64,000 nucleotides of DNA, taken from assembly GCA_902496275.1 (NCBI GenBank), contig CABVAC010000005.1:1-64000 (forward strand), in the 5' to 3' direction. This stretch comes from an uncultured Collinsella sp. (GTDB lineage Bacteria > Actinomycetota > Coriobacteriia > Coriobacteriales > Coriobacteriaceae). A program made the position numbers and the translations under genes. How positions within the stretch are numbered: position 1 is the stretch's first letter; the number at the start of each line of letters is the position of its first letter. The notes under the pieces are model-generated. The model had not been told where the DNA came from. It was given only the letters and a program-made list of their open reading frames with translations, and ran no database searches. Below, piece by piece: positions 54,291-61,492 of the stretch.

Positions 54291-54668
54291 ATGATTCCCG
54301 GATCGAACAAGGACCATCCGTCCTTCTTAAAGTCGTTTTCTTACGCTATGGAGGGCTTCGTCACCGCCGTCAAGACCGAGCGCAACATTAAGGTCATGCT
54401 CGTGGCGGGCGTGTGCACCGTCATTGCAGGCTGCATCGTGGGGCTCGACATTGCCGAGTGGGCCACGATTATCATCTGTTGCGGCCTGGTGATCCACGGC
54501 GAGCTTTGCAATACCGCCATGGAGGCCATCGTCGACCTGGCGACCCAGGAGCTCCATCCGCTGGCCAAGCGTGCGAAGGACATCGCCGCCGCCTCCGTAT
54601 ACGTTCTTTCCATCACCGCCGCGATTGTGGGCTTGCTGGTATTTGCCCACGCGCTCGGCTTTATTTAG
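54291..54668 (+). CDS. dgkA: DgkA-family lipid kinase (undecaprenol/diacylglycerol kinase)
   Basis: A 125-aa membrane kinase with three transmembrane helices and the signature HGELCNTAMEAIVDL (metal-binding Glu and Asn). LHPLAKRAKDIAAASV contains the catalytic acidic residue region. In Gram-positives the preferred substrate is undecaprenol, recycling the wall lipid carrier. The ybeY-dgkA-era order is that of Bacillus. AGGAG lies 6 nt before ATG 54291. Confidence 0.93.
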   Translation: MIPGSNKDHPSFLKSFSYAMEGFVTAVKTERNIKVMLVAGVCTVIAGCIVGLDIAEWATIIICCGLVIHGELCNTAMEAIVDLATQELHPLAKRAKDIAAASVYVLSITAAIVGLLVFAHALGFI

Positions 54669-54680
54669 AAAGGGATTCCC

Positions 54681-55748
54681 ATGTCCGACAATATGCAGCC
54701 TACCGATGAGATTTTGGACGACGAGTCCCTGGACGCGGTGGATACCGAGGAGCTCGAGGATGTCGAGGAGTTCGACCCGTTTGAGGGTATGAGCGACGAG
54801 GAACTCGACGCCCTGTGCGACGAGGACGACAACCTCGCGGGCTTTGGCGACGTGGAGCCCGGTTTCCGCAGCGGCTTTGTGGCCCTGGTCGGTCGTCCCA
54901 ACGCTGGCAAGTCCACGCTGCTTAATGCCTGCTATGGCAAAAAGGTCGCCATCACCTCGCCGGTGGCCCAGACGACCCGCCGCCGCATGCGCGCCGTCGT
55001 TAACCGTCCCGGCTACCAGCTGGTCTTTGTCGATACCCCGGGTATCCACAAGCCCAAGGACGGTCTGGGTTCCGAGCTCAACAAGAGTGCGTTGTTCGAG
55101 CTGAACGATGTTGACGTCGTCGCGTTTTTGATTGATGCCACCAAACCTATCGGCAGGGGAGACGCTTGGGTTGCCGAGCGCGTCAGATGCGCCCGTTCCA
55201 AGAAGGTTCTGGTGCTCACTAAGGCCGATGAGGCCGACCCCGCACAGGTCATGGAGCAGCTTAAGGCTGCCCACGAGCTCATGGAATATGACGATGAGAT
55301 CGTGACGTCGTCGGTCAAGAACTTCAACGTCGATGCCTTTATCGAGACCGTTGCGCACTTTTTGCCCGAGGGTCCGCGTTGGTTCCCCGAGGACATGGGT
55401 ACCGACGCTTCCGATGAGACGCTCGTTGCCGAGTTTGTGCGCGAGAAGGTCTTGCGCCGCACCCGTGATGAGATTCCGCACTCCGTTGGCGTGATCTGCG
55501 ATGCGCTTGAGCAGACCAAGAAGGTGCTGCGCGTGCACGCCACCATTTACGTCGAGCGCGAGGGCCAAAAGAGCATCATCATCGGCAAGGGCGGCGAGAT
55601 GATCAAGCATATCGGTATCGACGCCCGTCGCGATCTTGAGCGCATCTTTGGCACGCAGGTCTTTTTGGAGCTGGACGTGAAGGTCAAGGCCGGCTGGCGT
55701 GACGACGAGGCCCAGATTCGCCGCTTTGGCTATAACGCCGAGGACTAA
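54681..55748 (+). CDS. era: GTPase Era with acidic N-terminal extension
   Basis: Era binds the 3' end of 16S rRNA and acts as a checkpoint in 30S maturation. The 355-aa product has the G1 motif GRPNAGKSTLLNA (residues about 71-83), VDTPGIHKPKDGLG, LTKADEADP and a C-terminal KH domain (IIIGKGGEMIKHIG). Residues 1-60 form a strongly acidic stretch (about 25 Asp/Glu) that normal Era of about 300 aa lacks. AAAGGGA precedes ATG 54681, and the acidic part has no alternative start after it that fits a Shine-Dalgarno. Confidence 0.95.
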   Translation: MSDNMQPTDEILDDESLDAVDTEELEDVEEFDPFEGMSDEELDALCDEDDNLAGFGDVEPGFRSGFVALVGRPNAGKSTLLNACYGKKVAITSPVAQTTRRRMRAVVNRPGYQLVFVDTPGIHKPKDGLGSELNKSALFELNDVDVVAFLIDATKPIGRGDAWVAERVRCARSKKVLVLTKADEADPAQVMEQLKAAHELMEYDDEIVTSSVKNFNVDAFIETVAHFLPEGPRWFPEDMGTDASDETLVAEFVREKVLRRTRDEIPHSVGVICDALEQTKKVLRVHATIYVEREGQKSIIIGKGGEMIKHIGIDARRDLERIFGTQVFLELDVKVKAGWRDDEAQIRRFGYNAED

Positions 55749-55763
55749 GGACGCGCGGCGCGC

Positions 55764-56513
55764 ATGGCAGGCTCCCGGACATATCGCACGAAAGTGGTCG
55801 TGCTCGATAAGACTAAGCTCAAAGAGACCGACCTGATCTTGACGATGCTTGACGAGCGGGGGCGGCAGGTTCGTGCCGTGGCAAAGGGCGCCCGCAAACC
55901 CGGCGGACGCCTGGCTGCGCGCTGCGAGCTGTTCTGTACGGTCGATATGCTGCTCGCACATGGACGGTCACTCGACGTGGTTTCCCAGGCCGAGCTTATG
56001 GAGGCGCCGCTCGGCGCTGCGCCCGATTACGAGACGACCTGCGCCGCAAGCGCGATCGCCGAGGTTGCGCGCGTGTGCTCGTTCGAGGACGCCGAGGACC
56101 CGTTTACCTTTGCCATCACGCAGCGAGCGCTTGCCCTGGTGGGCAGCGGGCTTGACACGGCGCATATGGACCTACTTGTGGCGGCATATGTCTTTAAGCT
56201 GCTGTCGCACGTTGGCTATCGACCCGATTTTTCGGCCTGTGTGCTGTGCGGAGACCCCATGCTGTCGTATTTTTCAGCCCAGGCGGGCGGTCTCATGTGC
56301 GGGTCGTGCGCGTCGAGCGTTCCAGGTGCCGAACTGGTGTCGACCGGTGAGACCGCATGGCTGCGCGCCCTCATGTCCATGACCTTCGATGCGCTCATGG
56401 CCGAGCGAATCGACCCGCATACGGCGGCATTCCTGCTCGGGCTTTCGCATGTTTGGGCTGCGACGCACACCGATCAGCGCCTCCGCGCGATGGAATTCAT
56501 GTTGGGTCGGTGA
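55764..56513 (+). CDS. recO: DNA repair protein RecO
   Basis: RecO, with RecR, loads RecA on SSB-coated DNA. The 249-aa product has an N-terminal OB fold (YRTKVVVLDKTKLKETDLIL; AKGARKPGGRL), a helical domain and the zinc site CVLCGDP ... CGSCASS. It starts 15 nt after era; era-recO is a conserved pair. In Bacillus glyQS follows here, but in this genome glyQS lies at 3369. Confidence 0.93.
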   Translation: MAGSRTYRTKVVVLDKTKLKETDLILTMLDERGRQVRAVAKGARKPGGRLAARCELFCTVDMLLAHGRSLDVVSQAELMEAPLGAAPDYETTCAASAIAEVARVCSFEDAEDPFTFAITQRALALVGSGLDTAHMDLLVAAYVFKLLSHVGYRPDFSACVLCGDPMLSYFSAQAGGLMCGSCASSVPGAELVSTGETAWLRALMSMTFDALMAERIDPHTAAFLLGLSHVWAATHTDQRLRAMEFMLGR

Positions 56514-56540
56514 TGATGCGCAGGCGCGGGCTGCTTGTGG

Positions 56541-56546
56541 TAACAT
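56541..56546 (+). promoter_or_regulatory. Extended -10 of rpsO
   Basis: TAACAT preceded by TGG lies about 105 nt before rpsO, giving a leader of roughly 100 nt. The leader contains GC-rich self-complementary tracts (GAGTCGCCC / GGGCGAC around 56613-56630) suited to S15 feedback, though that is inference. Confidence 0.4.
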
Positions 56547-56651
56547 ACCGACCTGTTGGTACCTCGACCTTGGTTGTTCGCTCCACCGGCGGCTTCCCAG
56601 TCCGAGGCGAATCGAGTCGCCCGTGGGCGACGCAAAACGAAAGGTGAAACA

Positions 56652-56930
56652 ATGACTGTTTCCAAAGAGCGCAAGGCGGAGCTGACTGCCCAGTTCGGTA
56701 ACACCCCGGTCGACACCGGCAACCCCAAGGTTCAGGTCGCCATCCTGTCCGAGCGCATCAAGGAGCTGACCGAGCACATGAAGTCCCACCAGAAGGACTT
56801 CCACACCCGTCGTGGCCTGCTCATGCTCGTCGGTCGTCGTCGTCGTCTTCTTTCCTACATCAAGAAGAACGACATCGTCGAGTACCGTGAGCTCATCAAG
56901 GCTCTGGGCATCCGCGACAACATCCAGTAG
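56652..56930 (+). CDS. rpsO: 30S ribosomal protein S15
   Basis: S15 is a primary 16S binder. The 92-aa product has the S15 core: FGNTPVDTGNPKVQVAILSERI, LTEHMKSHQKDFHTRRGL and VGRRRRLLSYIKKND. ATG 56652 follows AAAGGTG by 6 nt; the upstream extension to 56556 is leader sequence. It precedes pnp, the universal rpsO-pnp pair, with a terminator in between. Confidence 0.98.
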   Translation: MTVSKERKAELTAQFGNTPVDTGNPKVQVAILSERIKELTEHMKSHQKDFHTRRGLLMLVGRRRRLLSYIKKNDIVEYRELIKALGIRDNIQ

Positions 56931-56944
56931 GATTTGTACATGCT

Positions 56945-56977
56945 AAGAGCGTCCTGCGCAGCGGGGCGCTCTTTTTG
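56945..56977 (+). terminator. Rho-independent terminator after rpsO
   Basis: AGAGCG-T-CC-T-GC with GC-G-GG-G-CGCTCT forms a GC-rich stem (56946-56972) followed by TTTTT. Confidence 0.85.
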
Positions 56978-57043
56978 TGTAAGGGCGCGAACAATCACGC
57001 TCTGAAGCGTGGCGGGGGCAGGGGGCCCGCGTCACATGAGAAG

Positions 57044-57066
57044 CCCGCAGGCAAGGGGCCTGTGGG
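57044..57066 (+). promoter_or_regulatory. Leader hairpin before pnp
   Basis: CCCGCAGGC (57044-57052) pairs with GCCTGTGGG (57058-57066, one G-U) and ends 5 nt before AAAGGAG. A second GC-rich hairpin lies at about 57008-57036. In enterobacteria, PNPase autoregulates through a leader hairpin cut by RNase III, and this is a candidate equivalent. Confidence 0.45.
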
Positions 57067-57079
57067 GTAAAGGAGAACA

Positions 57080-59326
57080 ATGACACTCGTATCCAAGACC
57101 TTTGAGCTGTACGGCAAGACCTACACCTTCGAGTCGGGCGAGCTTGCCAAGCAGGCCACCGGCGCCTGCCTGGTCAAGCAGGGCGACACCACGATGCTCG
57201 ACACCGTGGTCGTCTCCAAGGAGCGCAAGAACTACGACTTCTTCCCGCTGACCGTCGACTTCAACGAGAAGATGTACGCCGCAGGGCGCATCCCGGGTGG
57301 CTACCTCAAGCGTGAGGGCCGTCCCAGCGAGAAGGCCACGCTCACCGCGCGCATGATCGACCGTCCGATTCGCCCGAGCTTCCCGGACGGTTTCCGCAAC
57401 GAGGTGCACATCGTCGCCACCTCGCTTGTCGCCGACCAAGTCAACCCCTTTGACGTCATCAACGTCATGGGTGCTTCCCTGGCCATGACGCTCGGCGGCG
57501 TGCCCTTCGAGGGCCCGCTTGCCTGCGTGCGCATCGGCCGCAACGTGGAGACCGGCGAGTTTATCGTCAACCCCACCTACGAGGAGCGCGAGAACTCCGA
57601 TCTGGACCTGGAGCTGGGCGGATCCGCCGACTTCATCTCGATGGTCGAGGCCGGCGCCGAGGAGATCTCCGAGGACGACATGCTCGCCGCCATGAAGTTT
57701 GGCCAGGAGGCCCTTGCCGCTTTCTGCCAGGCTCAGGACGAGTTCGTCGCCGAGTGGGAGCAGGTCAACGGCCCCATCGTCAAGAAGGAGTACCCGCTCG
57801 ACCAGCCCGTCGAGGAGGTCCAGGAGCGCATCTTCGCCCACTACGACGAGATGGCAGCCGCCCTTCGTGACGCCGACAAGCTCTCCCGTATCGGCAAGGT
57901 TGAGGCTCTGAAGGAGTCCATCCGTGCCGAGTTCACCGAGGAGGAGCAGGCCGCTTGGGAGCGCGAGATCCCCGTGGCGCTCAAGAAGCTCGAGAAGAAG
58001 GCCATGCGCACCATGGTCGTCGAGACCGGTGAGCGCGTCGACGGTCGTGCCGCCGACGAGATCCGTCCCATCATGGTGAAGGACAACTACCTGCCGCTCG
58101 TTCACGGCTCCGGTTTGTTCCAGCGTGGCCAGACCCAGGTGCTCTCGGTTCTTTCGCTCGGCATGCTCAACGAGGGCCAGCGTCTGGATACCATCGAGCC
58201 CACCGAGGGCAAGCGCTACATGCACCACTACAACTTCCCGCCTTTCTGCACCGGCGAGACCGGCCGCATGGGCAGCCCCAAGCGCCGCGAGATCGGCCAT
58301 GGCAATCTGGCCGAGCGCGCTCTGCTTCCGGTGCTTCCCGACGAGAACGAGTTCCCCTACGCCATCCGCGTCGTCTCCGAGGTCATGGAGTCCAACGGCT
58401 CCTCTTCGATGGCTTCGACCTGCGGCTCCACGCTCGCCCTTATGGACGGCGGCGTGCCCATTAAGCGCCCGGTCTCCGGTATCGCCATGGGCCTGATCCA
58501 GGAGGAGGGCAAGACCGTGGTGCTGTCCGACATCCAGGGTCTCGAGGACTTCCTGGGCGACATGGACTTTAAGGTCACCGGCACCACCGAGGGCATCACC
58601 GCCCTGCAGATGGACAACAAGGCCACCGGCCTTACCTTCGACATCTTGGCCCGCGCCCTGCAGCAGGCCAAGGAGGGTCGCGCCTTCATCCTGCAGAAGA
58701 TGCTCGATGTGATCCCCGAGCCGCGCCACACCACGCGCAGCACCGCTCCGCGCATCGTTTCCATCCAGGTTCCGACCGACAAGATCCGCGACGTCATCGG
58801 TTCCGGCGGTAAGGTCATCCGCGGTATCCAGGACGAGACCGGCGCCTCGGTCGACATCCAGGAGGACGGCACCGTCTTTGTCGGCGGCACCGGCGAGTCC
58901 GTCGACCAGGCCGTCGAGCGTATCAAGCTCATCATCAAGGTTCCCGAGCCGGGCGAGGAGTACACCGGTCGCGTGGTCTCCATCCAGCCCTTCGGCGCCT
59001 TCGTCAACCTGCTGCCCGGTAAGGACGGCCTGCTGCACATCTCCCGCGTCGCCAAGGGCCGCGTGGAGAAGGTCGAGGACGTCCTCAATGTGGGCGACGA
59101 GGTCAAGGTCGTCGTCATCGAAGTCGATGACCGCGGCAAGATTTCGCTCGATCGTCTGGATAAGCCCGAGGCCCCGGCTCGCGCCGAGGGTGCCTCAGAG
59201 GGCGACGGCGAGCACTTCCAGCGCCGTGAGCGTCCGCGTCGCGAGCGCTCCGAGCGCAGCGACCGTCCGCGCCGTCCCGGCGACAACGGAGGCCGCAAGC
59301 CCCGCCGTCACCACGACGCCGAGTAA
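57080..59326 (+). CDS. pnp: Polyribonucleotide nucleotidyltransferase (PNPase)
   Basis: The phosphorolytic 3'-5' exoribonuclease of RNA decay. The 748-aa product has two RNase PH domains (GRIPGGYLKREGRPSEKATL; MASTCGSTLALMDGGVPI), an intervening helical domain, a KH domain (GSGGKVIRGIQDETGASVDI) and an S1 domain (GRVVSIQPFGAFVNLLPGKDG). It ends in an Arg/Glu/Ser-rich disordered tail of about 50 residues. AAAGGAG precedes ATG 57080. The next gene encodes RNase J. Confidence 0.98.
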   Translation: MTLVSKTFELYGKTYTFESGELAKQATGACLVKQGDTTMLDTVVVSKERKNYDFFPLTVDFNEKMYAAGRIPGGYLKREGRPSEKATLTARMIDRPIRPSFPDGFRNEVHIVATSLVADQVNPFDVINVMGASLAMTLGGVPFEGPLACVRIGRNVETGEFIVNPTYEERENSDLDLELGGSADFISMVEAGAEEISEDDMLAAMKFGQEALAAFCQAQDEFVAEWEQVNGPIVKKEYPLDQPVEEVQERIFAHYDEMAAALRDADKLSRIGKVEALKESIRAEFTEEEQAAWEREIPVALKKLEKKAMRTMVVETGERVDGRAADEIRPIMVKDNYLPLVHGSGLFQRGQTQVLSVLSLGMLNEGQRLDTIEPTEGKRYMHHYNFPPFCTGETGRMGSPKRREIGHGNLAERALLPVLPDENEFPYAIRVVSEVMESNGSSSMASTCGSTLALMDGGVPIKRPVSGIAMGLIQEEGKTVVLSDIQGLEDFLGDMDFKVTGTTEGITALQMDNKATGLTFDILARALQQAKEGRAFILQKMLDVIPEPRHTTRSTAPRIVSIQVPTDKIRDVIGSGGKVIRGIQDETGASVDIQEDGTVFVGGTGESVDQAVERIKLIIKVPEPGEEYTGRVVSIQPFGAFVNLLPGKDGLLHISRVAKGRVEKVEDVLNVGDEVKVVVIEVDDRGKISLDRLDKPEAPARAEGASEGDGEHFQRRERPRRERSERSDRPRRPGDNGGRKPRRHHDAE

Positions 59327-59349
59327 CAGCTACACATAAGCAGCTCAAC

Positions 59350-59381
59350 AAGGGCGACTCCGGACTGGGGTCGCCCTTTTG
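59350..59381 (+). terminator. Rho-independent terminator after pnp
   Basis: A 12-bp stem (AAGGGCGACTCC / GGGGTCGCCCTT, one G-T pair) with a 5-nt loop is followed by TT and then GC. Confidence 0.8.
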
Positions 59382-59406
59382 CTTGCGCCCGCCATTGAGT
59401 TAGACA

Positions 59407-59444
59407 GTCTATCTAGTAGTTAGATTTAAGGTCTGTAGATAGAC
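59407..59444. repeat. AT-rich inverted repeat upstream of the pnp-rnj palindrome
   Basis: GTCTATCTA (59407-59415) recurs as TAGATAGAC (59436-59444), with further TAGA-type repeats around. It lies in an AT-rich patch at 59395-59490 that differs in composition from the flanks. Confidence 0.5.
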
Positions 59445-59501
59445 ATAGCAGCATTTTCCCAGATAAAACCGATCAAAATAAACCTGGCCCTTATTGGTAG
59501 C

Positions 59502-59630
59502 TTTCCCGTGGGGCGGGCACTGATGAAGTTTATTGCGAGTTCCGCACGAACAGGAGGCCACTTAATGTGGCCTCCGTCGTGAGCAGGACTGTAGAGCAGG
59601 AAACTTCATCAGTGCCCGCCCCACGGGAAA
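59502..59630. repeat. 129-bp element with perfect 30-bp inverted repeats between pnp and rnj
   Basis: Positions 59502-59531 and 59601-59630 are exact reverse complements over 30 bases. Inside, CACGA/TCGTG (middle stem) and GGAGGCCAC/GTGGCCTCC (59553-59561 / 59567-59575) form a nested hairpin. No open frame fits. No target-site duplication is evident. It could be a MITE-like palindromic element or a very stable RNA structure; the rest of the 494-nt gap holds no gene. Confidence 0.85.
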
Positions 59631-59820
59631 CCGGCGGGATGGACCAGTTCAGATGGGGCTTTGATGCATGGGTGGTCTGTTGGTGGGCAAATGGGTATCA
59701 TACTGTGGTTACTGCGTCGACTCTATGATGCATGTTTGTACGTTCCCGGCGGTCGGTTTGCCAGAAGCGCCCCGCCGGTTGTTCCAGACCCGTTTCGAAG
59801 AAAGGAAACCACACTAACCT

Positions 59821-61491
59821 ATGGCAGCTAAAAAATCATCTCCCTTGAAGATCATTCCGCTCGGCGGCCTTGACGGCATCGGCAAGAACATGACGGTCTT
59901 CGAGTGCGGCGACGACATGGTGCTCGTCGACGCCGGCCTCATGTTCCCGGATGACTCCCAGCCCGGTATCGACCTGGTGCTTCCCGACTACACCTATGTT
60001 TTGGAGAACGAGGAAAAGCTCCGCGGTATCGTCGTCACCCACGGCCACGAGGACCACACCGGTTCGCTTCCGTACCTGCTGCAGGACCTCAACAATAAGG
60101 TGCCCATCTTTTCGAGCAAGCTGACGCTTGGCTTTATCGAGGGCAAGCTTTCTGAGTTCCGCATCCGCGCACCCAAGTTCCGCGAGGTCAAGGGCGGCAG
60201 CCATGTCAACCTCGGCGGCATCTCGCTCGACTTCTTCTCGATGACGCACTCCATTCCCGGCGCTCTGGGCGTGTTCATCCGCACCAACCAGGGTACCGTT
60301 ATGCACACCGGCGACTTTAAGCTCGACCAGACGCCCATCGACGGCGTCACGCCCGACTATGCCGCTATCAGCCGCTTTGCCAAGCAGGGTATCGACCTGC
60401 TGCTTTCCGACTCCACCAACGCCACGGTTCCCGGCTTTACCAAGTCCGAGGCCGAGGTTGGTCCCAACCTGCTGCACGCCATCAAGAACGCGCCGGGTCG
60501 CGTGTTCGTTGCGTCGTTCTCGAGCCACATCCATCGTTTGCAGCAGATCTGCGATGCCGCCCGCAAGTGCGGCCGTAAGGTCGTTGTGACCGGTCGCTCC
60601 ATGCTCACTAACACCCGCGTGGCGCGCGAGCTTGGCTACCTCAACATCGACGACGCCGATATCATCGATGCCTTTGACATTGATAACCTGCCTGACGACA
60701 AGATTGTTGTCATGTGCACCGGTTCGCAGGGCGAGCCGCTGTCGGCCCTGTCCCGCATGGCCAATGGCGAGCACAAGACGCTCTCCATCCACGAGGGCGA
60801 TACCGTTATCCTCTCGGCAACTCCTGTTCCCGGCAATGAGAAAGCCGTCCAGCAGGTCGTCAACAGCCTGGCCAAGCTCGGCTGCGACGTGTGGGATAAG
60901 AACCGCGCCCTCGTTCACGTTTCCGGTCACGGTAGCCAGGAGGAGCTCAAGCTCCTGATGGCCATGGCCAAGCCCACGTACTTTATGCCGGTTCACGGTG
61001 AAGCCGTGCATCTGCGCGCCCATGCCCAGCTGGCCCGCAAGATGGGCATCAAGGACGATCATATCTTTATCCTCGACAACGGCGACACGCTCGAGATGCG
61101 CGGCGGTATCGTTAAGCGCGGTACGCCCGTCGAGTCCGGCGTCGTTTACGTCGACGGCCTGCGCATCGGCGATACCGACCCCATCGTCCTGCGTGATCGT
61201 CAGAAGCTCGCCAACGACGGTATGGTTACCGCTGTTGCCATCGTCTCGCTCAAGCACAAGAAGATCGAGGCCATCGAGTTCTCGGGCCGCGGCGTCTCGT
61301 TTGCCATCGACGACCAGTTCTCCGAGGATGCCTCCGCGTCCATTATGAAGACGATCGAGAAGGGCAAGTTCAGCTTTACGAGCAGCGGTTCCGATGCCAT
61401 TCGCAAGGCCGTGCGCGATTCGCTCTCTAACTTTATCTGGAGCCGTACTCGCACCCGTCCGATGATCATCCCGGTCGTCATGGAGGTTTAG
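59821..61491 (+). CDS. rnj: Ribonuclease J
   Basis: A beta-CASP metallo-ribonuclease with endo- and 5'-3' exonuclease activity, central to mRNA decay in Gram-positives and actinobacteria. The 556-aa product has the zinc site VVTHGHEDHTGSLPYLL, SMTHSIPGALG, TGDFKLDQTP, DSTNA and FASFSSHIHR-like FVASFSSHIHRLQ. The beta-CASP and C-terminal regions are complete. ATG 59821 fits the conserved N-terminus. AAAGGA (59801-59806) is 14 nt away, unusually far. Confidence 0.96.
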   Translation: MAAKKSSPLKIIPLGGLDGIGKNMTVFECGDDMVLVDAGLMFPDDSQPGIDLVLPDYTYVLENEEKLRGIVVTHGHEDHTGSLPYLLQDLNNKVPIFSSKLTLGFIEGKLSEFRIRAPKFREVKGGSHVNLGGISLDFFSMTHSIPGALGVFIRTNQGTVMHTGDFKLDQTPIDGVTPDYAAISRFAKQGIDLLLSDSTNATVPGFTKSEAEVGPNLLHAIKNAPGRVFVASFSSHIHRLQQICDAARKCGRKVVVTGRSMLTNTRVARELGYLNIDDADIIDAFDIDNLPDDKIVVMCTGSQGEPLSALSRMANGEHKTLSIHEGDTVILSATPVPGNEKAVQQVVNSLAKLGCDVWDKNRALVHVSGHGSQEELKLLMAMAKPTYFMPVHGEAVHLRAHAQLARKMGIKDDHIFILDNGDTLEMRGGIVKRGTPVESGVVYVDGLRIGDTDPIVLRDRQKLANDGMVTAVAIVSLKHKKIEAIEFSGRGVSFAIDDQFSEDASASIMKTIEKGKFSFTSSGSDAIRKAVRDSLSNFIWSRTRTRPMIIPVVMEV

Positions 61492-61492
61492 T

